Origin: Streptomyces sp. S.PB5
Lineage (GTDB): Bacteria > Actinomycetota > Actinomycetes > Streptomycetales > Streptomycetaceae
DNA: 64,000 bases
NCBI RefSeq assembly: GCF_030403745.1
Contig: NZ_JAQMWP010000014.1
Span: 186,001 to 250,000 of the forward strand
Reading direction: 5' to 3'
The notes beneath the pieces were generated by a model that saw only the letters and a program-made list of their open reading frames with translations, did not search any database and was not told the origin of the DNA. The translations under genes were made by a program, and so were the position numbers. Shown in pieces: positions 28,700 to 36,851 of the stretch; the first letter of the stretch is position 1, and each line of letters begins with the position of its first letter.

Positions 28700-29452
28700 T
28701 CAGGTCAGCGAACCCCCCGTCGCGTCCACCCAGCTCCCCGTCACCCATCGCCCCCCGTCCGACGCCAGGAATGCCACCACGTCGGCGACATCCGACGTCT
28801 CCCCGACCCGGCCCAGCGCCGAATACGCGGCGGCCTGCTCCCAGCCGCCCTCCGTCTCGTGCAGGAACGCGGCGTTGACGTCCGTGTCGATGATCCCCGG
28901 GGCCACCGAGTTCACCGTGATCCCGCGGGGGCCCAGCACCTTGGACAGGTCACGGCTGAAGACGTCGAGCGCGCCCTTCGTCATGGCGTACGCCATGAGG
29001 TGCGGCATCGCCGCGGTCCGGGCGAGTCCGGAGGAGATGTTGATGATCCGGCCGCCGTCCCGGAGCCGGCTCAGGCCGCGCTGGACGATGAAGTGCGGTG
29101 CCTTCACATTCACCGCGAAGACCCTGTCGTACTCCTCCTCGGCTATCTCGTCCAGCGAGGACGTCGTGCCGATCCCCGCGTTGTTCACCAGGATGTCCAG
29201 CCCGTCCGCATGCCGGTCGAACTGCTCCCACAGTGCCTCGGCGTCCCCCGGCAGTCCCAGCTCCACCCCGATCGCGAACGCCGAGCCGCCCGCCGCCTCG
29301 ATCGCGGCGACCGTCTCCTTCGCCGCCGCCTCGTTCGTGCCGTAGTGCACGGCCACCCGCGCACCATCGCGCCCCAGCCGCTCGGCGATGCCCCGCCCGA
29401 TGCCCCTGCTCGCCCCCGTGACGAGAGCCGTCCTGCCTGCAAGCACGCCCAT
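28700..29452 (-). CDS. Short-chain dehydrogenase/reductase
   Basis: A 250-residue classical SDR: cofactor motif TGASRGIG (14-21), NNAG (89-92), catalytic Ser in NISSG, and YxxxK as YAMTK. The carbonyl or alcohol substrate is not predictable; FabG-like and quinone-type reductases share this layout. It is divergent from a TetR regulator 97 bp away, with two short palindromic half-site pairs between them, so it is probably that regulator's target. About 260 bp of nothing recognisable separates it from nagB. Confidence 0.88.
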   Translation of the reverse strand: MGVLAGRTALVTGASRGIGRGIAERLGRDGARVAVHYGTNEAAAKETVAAIEAAGGSAFAIGVELGLPGDAEALWEQFDRHADGLDILVNNAGIGTTSSLDEIAEEEYDRVFAVNVKAPHFIVQRGLSRLRDGGRIINISSGLARTAAMPHLMAYAMTKGALDVFSRDLSKVLGPRGITVNSVAPGIIDTDVNAAFLHETEGGWEQAAAYSALGRVGETSDVADVVAFLASDGGRWVTGSWVDATGGSLT

Positions 29453-29476
29453 GTCGGCGCCCCTTTCGCAATTACC

Positions 29477-29535
29477 TAGCGGTCGCTACAGAAAGAACGT
29501 ACTACGAGGGTGGGAGATTTTTCTAGCACCCGCTA
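29477..29535. promoter_or_regulatory. Pair of TetR-type operator candidates
   Basis: TAGCGGTCGCTA (29477-29488) and TAGCACCCGCTA (29524-29535) share TAGC-N4-GCTA symmetry. One lies next to the SDR start, the other next to the regulator start, as expected for a divergent autoregulated pair. Confidence 0.6.
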
Positions 29536-29548
29536 TACAATTCACTCC

Positions 29549-30256
29549 ATGGTGAGCAGCCAGGACGCGAAGGCGCAGACGAAGGACGGGCGAGCCGGGG
29601 CCCCGGCTGCATCCCCGGCCGCGGCAACGGCGGACCCTCCACCCGCGACAAGGGCGGACCCCCCGCCCAAGCCCCGCGGCCGACCGCGCTCCTTCGACCG
29701 TGCCACCGCACTCGAGAAGGCGATCCTCGCCTTCTGGGAGCACGGCTACGAGGCCACCTCCGTCTCCGACCTCACCCGCGTCATGGGGATCGGCGCCCCG
29801 AGTCTGTACGCCGCGTTCGGCGACAAGCAGGCCCTGTTCGCGGAGGTCGTCCGTGAGTACGGCGTGCGGTACGGATCCTTCGGCGTGCGCGCCCTCGCCG
29901 AGGAGCCCACCGCTCGGGCCGCTGTCGAGCGGACGCTGCGGGAGGCGGCCGTGGAGTACACGGCGCCGGGCCGCCCGCACGGCTGCCTCGTCGTCCACGC
30001 GGCCACCAACTGCACGAGCCCGGAGGTGGAGCGCTCCCTGCGGGATCAGCGCAACGCCAACATCGCCACCTTCGAGAGCCGTATCAAGGCCGACATCGCC
30101 GCGGGGGAACTGCCCGCGGACACCGATGCCGCCGCCCTCGCCCGGCACACCGGAGCGATGATCCAGGGCATGTCCCAACAGGCGCGGGACGGGGCGAGCC
30201 GGGAGGAACTGGAAGCGCTCGTGGAAATTGCCATGGCCATCTGGCCCCGCACATGA
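29549..30256 (+). CDS. TetR-family transcriptional regulator
   Basis: Start ATG 29549 yields 235 residues. A Pro/Ala-rich head (1-45) precedes the helix-turn-helix (about 50-95; PRGRPRSFDRATALEKAI ... VSDLTRVMGIGAPSLYAAFG). The C-terminal helical ligand domain contains HGCLVVHAATNC, seen in regulators of redox or dehydrogenase genes. It probably represses the divergent SDR and itself; the ligand is unknown. Confidence 0.85.
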   Translation: MVSSQDAKAQTKDGRAGAPAASPAAATADPPPATRADPPPKPRGRPRSFDRATALEKAILAFWEHGYEATSVSDLTRVMGIGAPSLYAAFGDKQALFAEVVREYGVRYGSFGVRALAEEPTARAAVERTLREAAVEYTAPGRPHGCLVVHAATNCTSPEVERSLRDQRNANIATFESRIKADIAAGELPADTDAAALARHTGAMIQGMSQQARDGASREELEALVEIAMAIWPRT

Positions 30257-30738
30257 ACCCACACGGGTTAGGCTGCGTGATGGATGCTAGGGCGTCCGAT
30301 TAGTTCTCCAGTCGTTCCCCAGCTAGTTCTCCAGCGGGGATCCAGGCGTCTCGGGGACCCTGGAAGAACTGACAACAACAAACAGCCTCGAACGCATGGA
30401 CACATCGAGTGGTCTAGTCCACAATGCGTAGAGAGAGCTGAAAATGCAGACTTCCGTCTTCCCCGCACAGGAAGGCGGACCGAGGAACCGGTGCTCTCTG
30501 CCCTGACTGCCCCGGATCCTCATCCTTCGGCCGACCGGGACCGCACACCCCGCGGCCGATATTGCTCCGGGCTGCGGTGCCGAGAGGGTTGAGGGTCCCT
30601 CTCAGGCGCCGCGGCCCGCGGGTGTTTTCAGGGGCCCGTCCGGCTCCATCGGGCCACGTCCGGACCGAGCCGCCGCAGATCGTCGTACGCCCCCGGCGCT
30701 TTTAGGTCAACCACATACCGCCAGGTACGCTCGCACCC
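30257..30738. other. Gene-free spacer with a leader-like segment
   Basis: This 482-bp stretch holds no convincing gene. It contains a dre-like palindrome (listed separately), TAGTTCTCCAG repeated at about 30301 and 30325, and a short ORF (ATG about 30444, 20 codons, QTSVFPAQEGG) with no ribosome site of note. The last 30 bases carry the start region of the sensor kinase. Confidence 0.5.
30408..30423. promoter_or_regulatory. dre-like operator without an obvious target gene
   Basis: AGTGGTCTAGTCCACA contains the uninterrupted TGGTCTAG-CCA core of DasR sites. The nearest downstream gene, the sensor kinase, begins 316 bp away. See findings. Confidence 0.65.
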
Positions 30739-32214
30739 GTGCCCTCCATGAACGAACTGGTCCGCCAGCACACCGCCCTCGACGACTCCGACCTGGAGTG
30801 GCTCCATCTGCTGGTGTCGGAGTGGCAGCTGCTCTCCGACCTCTCCTTCGCCGACCTCGTGCTGTGGGTGCCCACCCGGGACGGCGCGCGCTATGTCTCC
30901 GTGGCGCAGATGCGGCCCAACACCGGCCCCACCTCCTACCAGGACGACATGGTCGGCCACCTCGTCCCGCGCGGCCGCCGCCCTCTCCTCGACGCCGCGC
31001 TCGACGAGGGCCGCATCGTGCGCGAGGGCGACCCGGAATGGCGCGAAGAGGTCCCTGTCCGGGTCGAGTCGATCCCCGTACGACGGGAGGGCCGTGTCCT
31101 CGGCGTCATCGCGCGCAACACCAACCTGCTCACCGTGCGCACCCCGAGCCGCCTCGAACTCACCTATCTCCAGAGCGCGTCGGACCTCGCGCAGATGATC
31201 GCGGCCGGCGCCTTCCCGTTCGCGAACCAGCAGATGGACATGGACGCCGCCCCGCGCGTCGGCGACGGTCTGATCCGCCTCGACGCCGACGGCATCGTCC
31301 AGTACGCCTCCCCGAACGCGCTCTCCGCCTACCACCGCCTCGGCCTCGCCTCCGACCTGGTCGGCCACCACCTCGGCATGACCACCGCCGAACTCGCCCC
31401 GACCCGCGGCCCGGTGGACGAGGCGCTCGCCAAGGTGGCCAGCGGCTGGGCCCCGCGCGAGTTCGAGATCGAGTCGGGTGACGGCGTCATCCAGTTCAGG
31501 ACCATCCCGCTCAAGCCCAAGGGCACCCGCATCGGTTCCCTGGTCCTGCTCCGCGATGTCACCGAACTCCGCCGCCGCGAGCGTGAGTTGATCACCAAGG
31601 ACGCCACCATCCGGGAGATCCACCACCGGGTGAAGAACAACCTCCAGACGGTCGCCGCCCTTTTGCGCCTCCAGGCCCGGCGCATCGACTCCGAGCGCGG
31701 CCGCGAGGCGCTGGAGGAGGCGGTCCGCCGCGTCGGGTCGATCGCGATCGTGCATGAGACGCTGTCCCAGAACCTGGACGAGCGCGTGGAGTTCGACGAG
31801 ATCGCCGACCGGGTCCTCGCGATGGTCGCCGAGATCTCACCCGGCAAGGTCACCGGCCGGCGCACCGGCCGCTTCGGCATCCTCGACGCCGAGGTCGCCA
31901 CCCCGCTGTCCATGGTCCTGACCGAGATCCTCCAGAACGCCCTGGAACACGGCTTCCGCGAGGGCGACACCGGCACGGTCGAGGTCTCGGCCGTCCGCGG
32001 CGGTACGACGAAGGAGGCCCGCCTCCTCGTCACCGTCCAGGACGACGGCGTCGGCCTGCCCGAGGGCTTCGACCCGCACACCGCGGGCAACCTCGGTCTG
32101 CAGATCGTACGGACGCTGGTGGAGGGCGAGTTGGGCGGAACGTTCGACATGGTGCCGGCGCCGGAGGGCGGGACCCGGGTGATCCTGGACGTTCCGGTGC
32201 GGGCGAACAAGTAA
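30739..32214 (+). CDS. PdtaS-like soluble sensor histidine kinase
   Basis: The 491-residue kinase lacks membrane spans. It has an N-terminal GAF-type domain (1-150), a PAS domain (about 170-290; DGLIRLDADGIVQYASPNA), a HisKA_2 dimerisation helix with IREIHHRVKNNLQTVAALL (phospho-His in the H box) and an HATPase domain (N box LTEILQNALEHG; G box DDGVGLPEGF). The architecture matches mycobacterial PdtaS, which works with an RNA-binding ANTAR response regulator. No response regulator is adjacent, so its partner is elsewhere. GTG 30739 (MPSMNELV) is chosen; ATG 30748 is possible. Confidence 0.9.
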   Translation: MPSMNELVRQHTALDDSDLEWLHLLVSEWQLLSDLSFADLVLWVPTRDGARYVSVAQMRPNTGPTSYQDDMVGHLVPRGRRPLLDAALDEGRIVREGDPEWREEVPVRVESIPVRREGRVLGVIARNTNLLTVRTPSRLELTYLQSASDLAQMIAAGAFPFANQQMDMDAAPRVGDGLIRLDADGIVQYASPNALSAYHRLGLASDLVGHHLGMTTAELAPTRGPVDEALAKVASGWAPREFEIESGDGVIQFRTIPLKPKGTRIGSLVLLRDVTELRRRERELITKDATIREIHHRVKNNLQTVAALLRLQARRIDSERGREALEEAVRRVGSIAIVHETLSQNLDERVEFDEIADRVLAMVAEISPGKVTGRRTGRFGILDAEVATPLSMVLTEILQNALEHGFREGDTGTVEVSAVRGGTTKEARLLVTVQDDGVGLPEGFDPHTAGNLGLQIVRTLVEGELGGTFDMVPAPEGGTRVILDVPVRANK

Positions 32215-32254
32215 GTCTGAAACGCCGTCTGTTCAGTGCAAGGGCACAGCAAGA

Positions 32255-32282
32255 AGCCCCGGACCTTGAGTGGTCCGGGGCT
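32255..32282. terminator. Terminator between the sensor kinase and wblE
   Basis: Perfect 11-bp arms AGCCCCGGACC and GGTCCGGGGCT with loop TTGAGT; located between convergent genes, so probably bidirectional. Confidence 0.88.
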
Positions 32283-32395
32283 CGAATGCTCGTTGCCAGC
32301 TTGTGCTGCGCATCGGGGGTACTGCGCGCTGCGGCTCGGGGGCGGGAGATGCGTACTTGCTGTACGCGCCGCCAAGCTCAGGCGGGGTGGGTGTG

Positions 32396-32653
32396 TCAGG
32401 CAGAAGCCTGACGGGCCCGGTTGCGGGCGGCACGGCGCTTCATGGCGCGACGCTCGTCCTCGCTGAGACCACCCCAGACGCCGGAGTCCTGACCGGACTC
32501 GAGCGCCCACTGCAGGCACTGCTCGATAACCGGGCAGCGACGGCAGACGGCCTTGGCTTCCTCGATCTGCAGCAGCGCAGGACCGGTGTTGCCGATGGGG
32601 AAGAAGAGCTCGGGGTCTTCCTCGCGGCAAACGGCGTTGTGACGCCAGTCCAT
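32396..32653 (-). CDS. wblE: WhiB-family iron-sulfur regulator WblE
   Basis: The 85-residue protein has the four-cysteine [4Fe-4S] set (Cys9; AVCRRCPVIEQC gives Cys37, Cys40 and Cys46), the GVWGG turn and a basic DNA-binding tail (RRAMKRRAARNRAR). Sequence and position next to the sensor kinase match wblE of S. coelicolor as I recall it. Wbl proteins work with the housekeeping sigma factor and respond to redox or NO. It is preceded by a long, 318-bp 5' region. Confidence 0.94.
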   Translation of the reverse strand: MDWRHNAVCREEDPELFFPIGNTGPALLQIEEAKAVCRRCPVIEQCLQWALESGQDSGVWGGLSEDERRAMKRRAARNRARQASA

Positions 32654-32971
32654 GGCTGCTACCTCTCCTTGGTATTACGTGCAAGTTGCTTGTGAATGTG
32701 AACGCTTTCACGAATCCCTCAACAAGTGAAGGGCCACCAGCCAGGTTCCCTGGCGAGGTCCTGTGAGTTGAAGAGGGGTTCCGGTGATCTGTGGAGCCGG
32801 TGTTGCGGGCTGTCCCGATCGCCACGTAGAGACTCGCAAACCTCAGCGGCGGATACAACCCCTTCCGGAAAGTTTTTTTTGATTCCTCGGTGTCGACTAG
32901 GTCACAGCCGTACTTCCATGGGGTGGATCCTGGCCTAAACGTTCGAGTGAAAGGACTTTAGCCCCTTCTGC
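32654..32971 (-). other. Long upstream region of wblE
   Basis: These 318 bp lie between the lipid-kinase stop and wblE, both on the minus strand. AAGGAGAGG precedes the ATG. An eight-T run (32873-32880) and AGCGTTCACATTCACAAG near the gene could be promoter parts. A GGAAT element is present, but no GTT lies at the 18-19 bp spacing needed for SigR. No gene is seen. Confidence 0.5.
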
Positions 32972-33940
32972 TCACACAATCACACGCAGTGCACGGCGTA
33001 CGCCTGTGAACGTCACGCTCGTACGCAGTCCGAGGTGGTCGCCGTCCATCTGGAGGGGCAGGGGGACCTTCGAATGCAAGGTGAAGCGGTCCAGGTCGTG
33101 GAGGGAGACCGCATGCTTCCCGTGCGGGCCGCGCTCGGGGGACGAAGTGAGCAACTGGGTGCCATACCGGGCAACCGCGGTCGTCGTCATTCGGCTGAGA
33201 CCGAGTACGTCGAGGCCTTTATCGAACGAGGCCTTAGGTGACGCGTACATCGGGTGATTGCCCAGGAACGTCCACGGCGAGGTGTTCGACACTATGGACA
33301 GCACGAGGTCGGTCACCGGCTCGGCGTCCGGTCGCTCCAGCGTGATCGTCCCGTGCCGGCGGTGCGCCTCACCGAAGAACTGGCGCAGTGCCTGGCGGAC
33401 GTAGAGCGCGTGCGTCGACTTTCTGCCGCGTTCGCGCTGCTGCTCGACCCGGCCGACCACGCCAGCGTCGAAACCGAGGCCGGCGTTGAAGGTGAACCAG
33501 CGCGCGGGTACCGCCTCGTCCTCGGTGCCAGGTGTGCCCGAGGCCAGGCCCAGACCGACCGTGCGCTCACTGCCCTCGCGCAGCGCGTCCAGGATCGCGC
33601 CGGTCGCCTCCACGGCGTCGTTGGGCAGGCCCAGGGCGCGGGCGAAGACGTTGGTGGAACCGCCGGGGACCACGGCGAGCCGGGGGAGCCGCTCCGGGTC
33701 GGGGCCGGCGTGCAGCAGTCCGTTGACGACCTCGTTGACCGTGCCGTCGCCGCCCAGCGCGACCACCAGATCCACGTCCTGGCTCTCCGCCGCCTGCCGG
33801 CCCAGGTCGCGCGCATGGCCGCGGTACTCGGTGGTGACCGCCTCGAGTTTCATCTCGCTCGCGAGCGCATGGATCAGGACGTCGCGCGTACGTGCGCTTG
33901 TGGTGGTAGCTGCCGGATTGACCACGAGAAGTGCACGCAT
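32972..33940 (-). CDS. Diacylglycerol kinase-family lipid kinase
   Basis: From ATG 33940 the enzyme has 322 residues. The catalytic domain begins MRALLVVNPAA and contains the nucleotide-binding GGDGTVNEV and PGGSTNVFARALG motifs of the DgkB/YegS/LCB5 superfamily. It should phosphorylate diacylglycerol or a related lipid at the inner membrane, recycling it to phosphatidic acid. A 23-residue upstream extension is possible but lacks a ribosome site. It faces wblE downstream on the same strand and G-rich repeats upstream. Confidence 0.9.
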   Translation of the reverse strand: MRALLVVNPAATTTSARTRDVLIHALASEMKLEAVTTEYRGHARDLGRQAAESQDVDLVVALGGDGTVNEVVNGLLHAGPDPERLPRLAVVPGGSTNVFARALGLPNDAVEATGAILDALREGSERTVGLGLASGTPGTEDEAVPARWFTFNAGLGFDAGVVGRVEQQRERGRKSTHALYVRQALRQFFGEAHRRHGTITLERPDAEPVTDLVLSIVSNTSPWTFLGNHPMYASPKASFDKGLDVLGLSRMTTTAVARYGTQLLTSSPERGPHGKHAVSLHDLDRFTLHSKVPLPLQMDGDHLGLRTSVTFTGVRRALRVIV

Positions 33941-34020
33941 GAGTTGCAGCGTACCTACTGGGTGGTACCGGGCACAGGCCGAGGTAGGGATCAAGTAAGA
34001 GATCCGCACGTGAACCTCAC

Positions 34021-34489
34021 CACGGGGGCGCGTGGATCGAGGGGGCGCGGTGGGGAGCGCCGGGCGGGCTGGTGGGGGTGCGGTCGGGGGCAGGGGTACG
34101 TCGGGTCGGGGGGTGTGGGGGTGTGCTCGGGTCGGGATAGGGGGCGGGGGCGCGCTAGGGCTGAGGAGGGGTGCGAGGGTGCCTCGGGCCGGGAGGGAGC
34201 GCGGGGCGTGCTAGGGCTGAGGGGGTGGTGCGAGGGCGCGCTGCCGCCGGGGGCGTGGTGTGGAGGAGCGGTCGGGGTGCGATGGTGCGCCGGTGCCCAG
34301 AGGCGTGCGCCGGTGCCCAGAGGGGTGCGGGGGGTGCGCCGGGTCGGGAGGTGGTGCTGGGTCGGTGGAGTGGGCTGGAAGGTAGGGCCGGGGGCGCTGG
34401 GGCCGGGCCGGTGGGGTGTGGTGGCACCGCGGGGGCTGGGGTACTGCCGGCGGGCGGTCGGTGTGCTGCAGTCGCGAGGTGTTGCTGCG
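34021..34489. repeat. Strongly G-skewed low-complexity DNA
   Basis: The plus strand is crowded with G runs of 3-6 (for instance between 34072 and 34132) and almost free of C runs. Short motifs such as GCGCCGGTGCCCAGAGG recur in tandem near 34296-34330. Several overlapping ORFs exist on both strands, but none has ribosome sites or balanced composition. It may form G-quadruplexes. Probably non-coding. Confidence 0.65.
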
Positions 34490-34669
34490 AGCGCCGGTCC
34501 GATGGGGAGCGCCGGTCCGATGGGGAGCGCTGGGCCCACGGGGAGCGCTGGGCCCACGGGGTGTGCCAGGTCCGCGGGGTGCGTCAGGCCTGCGGGGTGA
34601 GCTGGGTCTTAGGGGGGTGCCAGGCCTGCGGGATGCGCTGGATCTGAGGGGTGCGCCAGGCCCGCGGAG
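34490..34669. repeat. Ten tandem 18-bp units
   Basis: Units start every 18 bases from 34490. The first two are identical (AGCGCCGGTCCGATGGGG), the next two are identical (AGCGCTGGGCCCACGGGG) and the other six drift (TGTGCCAGGTCCGCGGGG and so on). One plus frame reads as collagen-like hexapeptides of the form GxxGxR, but no good start or signal precedes it. Confidence 0.85.
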
Positions 34670-34804
34670 TGTTCCGAGGGCAGCGGGGAACGCTGGAGCT
34701 GCAGGGTGTGCTGGGGCGCAGGGAGGGGGGCGCCGCCAGGGGCGCAGTCGCAGTCGGCCTCCGTGAGCGCCCACCGAGCCGTCACGCGTGCGCTCCCCGA
34801 GCCT

Positions 34805-35056
34805 GCCGCGGATGCGTTCGTACTCACCGCGGGTGCGACCGGGGCTGTCGCGGATGTGCTGGGGGTCCGCCGCGAGTGCGACCCGGGTCGTTGCGGATGT
34901 GCTCGGGCCTGCCGCGGGTACGCCCGGACTGTCGCGGATGTGCTCGTACTCACCGCGGGTGCGACCGGGGCTGTCGCGGATGTGCTCGTACTCACCGCGG
35001 GTACGCCCCGGGCCGTTGCGGATGTGCTCGGGCTCGCCGCGGATGCGACCAGGCTC
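34805..35056. repeat. Six tandem units of about 42 bp
   Basis: Units begin at 34805, 34847, 34890, 34931, 34973 and 35015, each opening with a form of GTCGCGGATGTGCTC. Units 1, 4 and 5 are nearly identical. Units 2 and 3 are 43 and 41 bp, so no reading frame is conserved, which argues against coding. Further degenerate copies and 21-bp CCCGCCACCGATCCCCCCGAG repeats continue to about 35250. Confidence 0.85.
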
Positions 35057-35300
35057 GCCACGGACACTCGGGCACGGTTGGCCTCGGGCCTGCCACCGAT
35101 GCGCTCGGGCTCACCGCAGATATACGAACCGGCCCCGCCACCGATGCCCTCGGGCCCGCTACGGATCTCCTGGCCCCGCCACGGATCCCCCCTGGGCCCG
35201 CCACCGATCCCCCCGAGCCCGCCACCGATCCCCCCGAGCCCGTCCCGTACGCCCCCAGGCCCGCCACGGTCCGTACCCCGCCGGCGGCTACTCTTCAGGG

Positions 35301-35741
35301 GTGAGCAGTGAGCAGAATCCCGTCACCCCGGAAACCGCCGGTCCGCGTCCGCGGCGTCTGACGTATGCCGCCCTCCTGGCCGGGCTGGAAGGGCTCGCGC
35401 TCGTCGCGGGGGGTGTCTGGATGCTGGTGGAAGGGCTCGCGGGGGAGCCGGACGACCGGCAGTCCGCCGTCACCGGCGGGGTCACGCTGGTGGTGCTCGC
35501 GCTGCTGCCGCTGCTCGCCGCGCGCGGGCTGTTCGCCCGGCGCAGCTGGAGCCGCGGGCCCGCCGTCATCACGCAGGTCATGGCGCTGCCGGTGGCCTAC
35601 AACCTGCTCCAGGCCGACAGCATGGCCATCCCGGCGGGCATCGCGCTCGCGGTCGTCGCGGTCGCCGCACTCGTGCTGCTCGTCAACGGCGAGACGACCC
35701 GGGCCCTCGGGATCCGCGGGCCCGGCAACGCACCGGAGTAA
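35301..35741 (+). CDS. Small integral membrane protein (hypothetical)
   Basis: GTG 35301 begins a 146-residue protein with about four hydrophobic spans (LTYAALLAGLEGLALVAGGV; VTLVVLALLPLLAARGLF; AVITQVMALPVAYNLL; IALAVVAVAALVLLV). The frame is open far upstream through the repeat DNA, but composition and hydrophobic pattern change at this GTG. It is convergent with sigH, only 12 bp away. It resembles small Streptomyces membrane proteins with no assigned role. Confidence 0.75.
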   Translation: MSSEQNPVTPETAGPRPRRLTYAALLAGLEGLALVAGGVWMLVEGLAGEPDDRQSAVTGGVTLVVLALLPLLAARGLFARRSWSRGPAVITQVMALPVAYNLLQADSMAIPAGIALAVVAVAALVLLVNGETTRALGIRGPGNAPE

Positions 35742-35753
35742 CCCCGCGCGGGA

Positions 35754-36851
35754 CTACTCCTCCACCAGCAGCTTCTCCCGCAGCTGGGCCAGGGTTCGGG
35801 CCAGCAGCCGGGAGACGTGCATCTGGGAGATGCCGACCTCTTGGGCGATCTGCGACTGGGTCATGTTGCCGAAGAAGCGGAGGAGCAGGATCCGCTTCTC
35901 CCGTGGGGGCAGATCCTCCAGAAGCGGCTTCAGCGACTCCCGGTACTCGACGCCCTCCAGCGCCTCGTCCTCGGCGCCGAGGGTGTCCGCGACCGCCGGC
36001 GACTCGTCGTCGGTGTCGGGGACGTCCAGGGAGAGGGTGGAGTACGCGTTGGCCGACTCCAGGCCCTCCAGGACCTCCTCCTCCGAGATGGCCAGCTTCT
36101 CGGCCAGCTCGTGCACGGTCGGGGAGCGACCGTGCTGCTGGGACAGCTCCGCCGTGGCCGTGGTCAGGGCCAGCCGCAGCTCCTGAAGGCGCCGCGGGAC
36201 GCGGACCGCCCAGCCCTTGTCACGGAAGTGCCGCTTGATCTCGCCGACCACCGTCGGGGTCGCGTACGTCGAGAACTCGACGCCGCGGTCCGGGTCGAAG
36301 CGGTCGACCGACTTGATCAGGCCGATGGTGGCGACCTGGGTCAGGTCGTCCAGCGGCTCGCCGCGGTTGCGGAAGCGGCGTGCGAGGTGCTCGACGAGCG
36401 GCAGGTGCATACGGACCAGCTTGTTGCGCAGCTCCGCGTACTCCGGGCTGCCGTCCTTGAGCCCCCGCAGCTCGACGAACATCGCGCGCGCTCCGCTGCG
36501 GTCCTGAGGGTCGTGCTGCGTGGCCTGCCCGCTCCGCTCGCCCTGCTGATCGTCTCGCTCGTGCTCGCTCATCGTCCCGCCCGTCGCCCTTCCCCGAGCC
36601 CTCGTCTCTGCTCGGACAGGGGAGACCCCGATCCGTCCGTCCAGAGACGAGCTCTGCACGGCACCTTCCTGATCCCGCTGCCCGTCGTCCAGGAAGCCGG
36701 CCTCCGGCGAGTCGTCCTCCGGATGCGGCCGGGCCTGTTCGGGGATGCCGTCGACTCCGTCCCCCATGAGTCGGGACCCGCCTGTGCCCTCGGCCGGCAG
36801 CTCCCGTGTGCCGCGCTCTTCGTCACGCACCGGCCCGTCCCCTGTCCTCAC
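35754..36851 (-). CDS. sigH: Stress-response sigma factor SigH (SigF/B group)
   Basis: The sigma-70 group 3 factor has regions 2 (DLTQVATIGLIKSVDRFDP), 3 and 4 (NMTQSQIAQEVGISQMHVSR). The long form, from GTG 36851, has 365 residues with a 93-residue acidic N-terminal extension. A second good start at ATG 36572 (GGCGGGA upstream; MSEHERDDQQ) gives a core-sized 272-residue protein. S. coelicolor SigH is known to exist as long and short forms involved in osmotic stress and septation. GTGA overlap with the anti-sigma gene couples them. Confidence 0.93.
   Translation of the reverse strand: MRTGDGPVRDEERGTRELPAEGTGGSRLMGDGVDGIPEQARPHPEDDSPEAGFLDDGQRDQEGAVQSSSLDGRIGVSPVRAETRARGRATGGTMSEHERDDQQGERSGQATQHDPQDRSGARAMFVELRGLKDGSPEYAELRNKLVRMHLPLVEHLARRFRNRGEPLDDLTQVATIGLIKSVDRFDPDRGVEFSTYATPTVVGEIKRHFRDKGWAVRVPRRLQELRLALTTATAELSQQHGRSPTVHELAEKLAISEEEVLEGLESANAYSTLSLDVPDTDDESPAVADTLGAEDEALEGVEYRESLKPLLEDLPPREKRILLLRFFGNMTQSQIAQEVGISQMHVSRLLARTLAQLREKLLVEE

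Noticed and set aside
32873..32915. SigR-type promoter for wblE
   Set aside because: A GGAAT element is present on the minus strand, but the nearest GTT is 22 bases away, outside the 18-19 bp spacing for SigR.
33991..34774. Pro-rich and Arg-rich open frames over the G-skewed block (both strands)
   Set aside because: No ribosome site, no signal or domain, and overlapping frames are equally open; better explained as repeat DNA.
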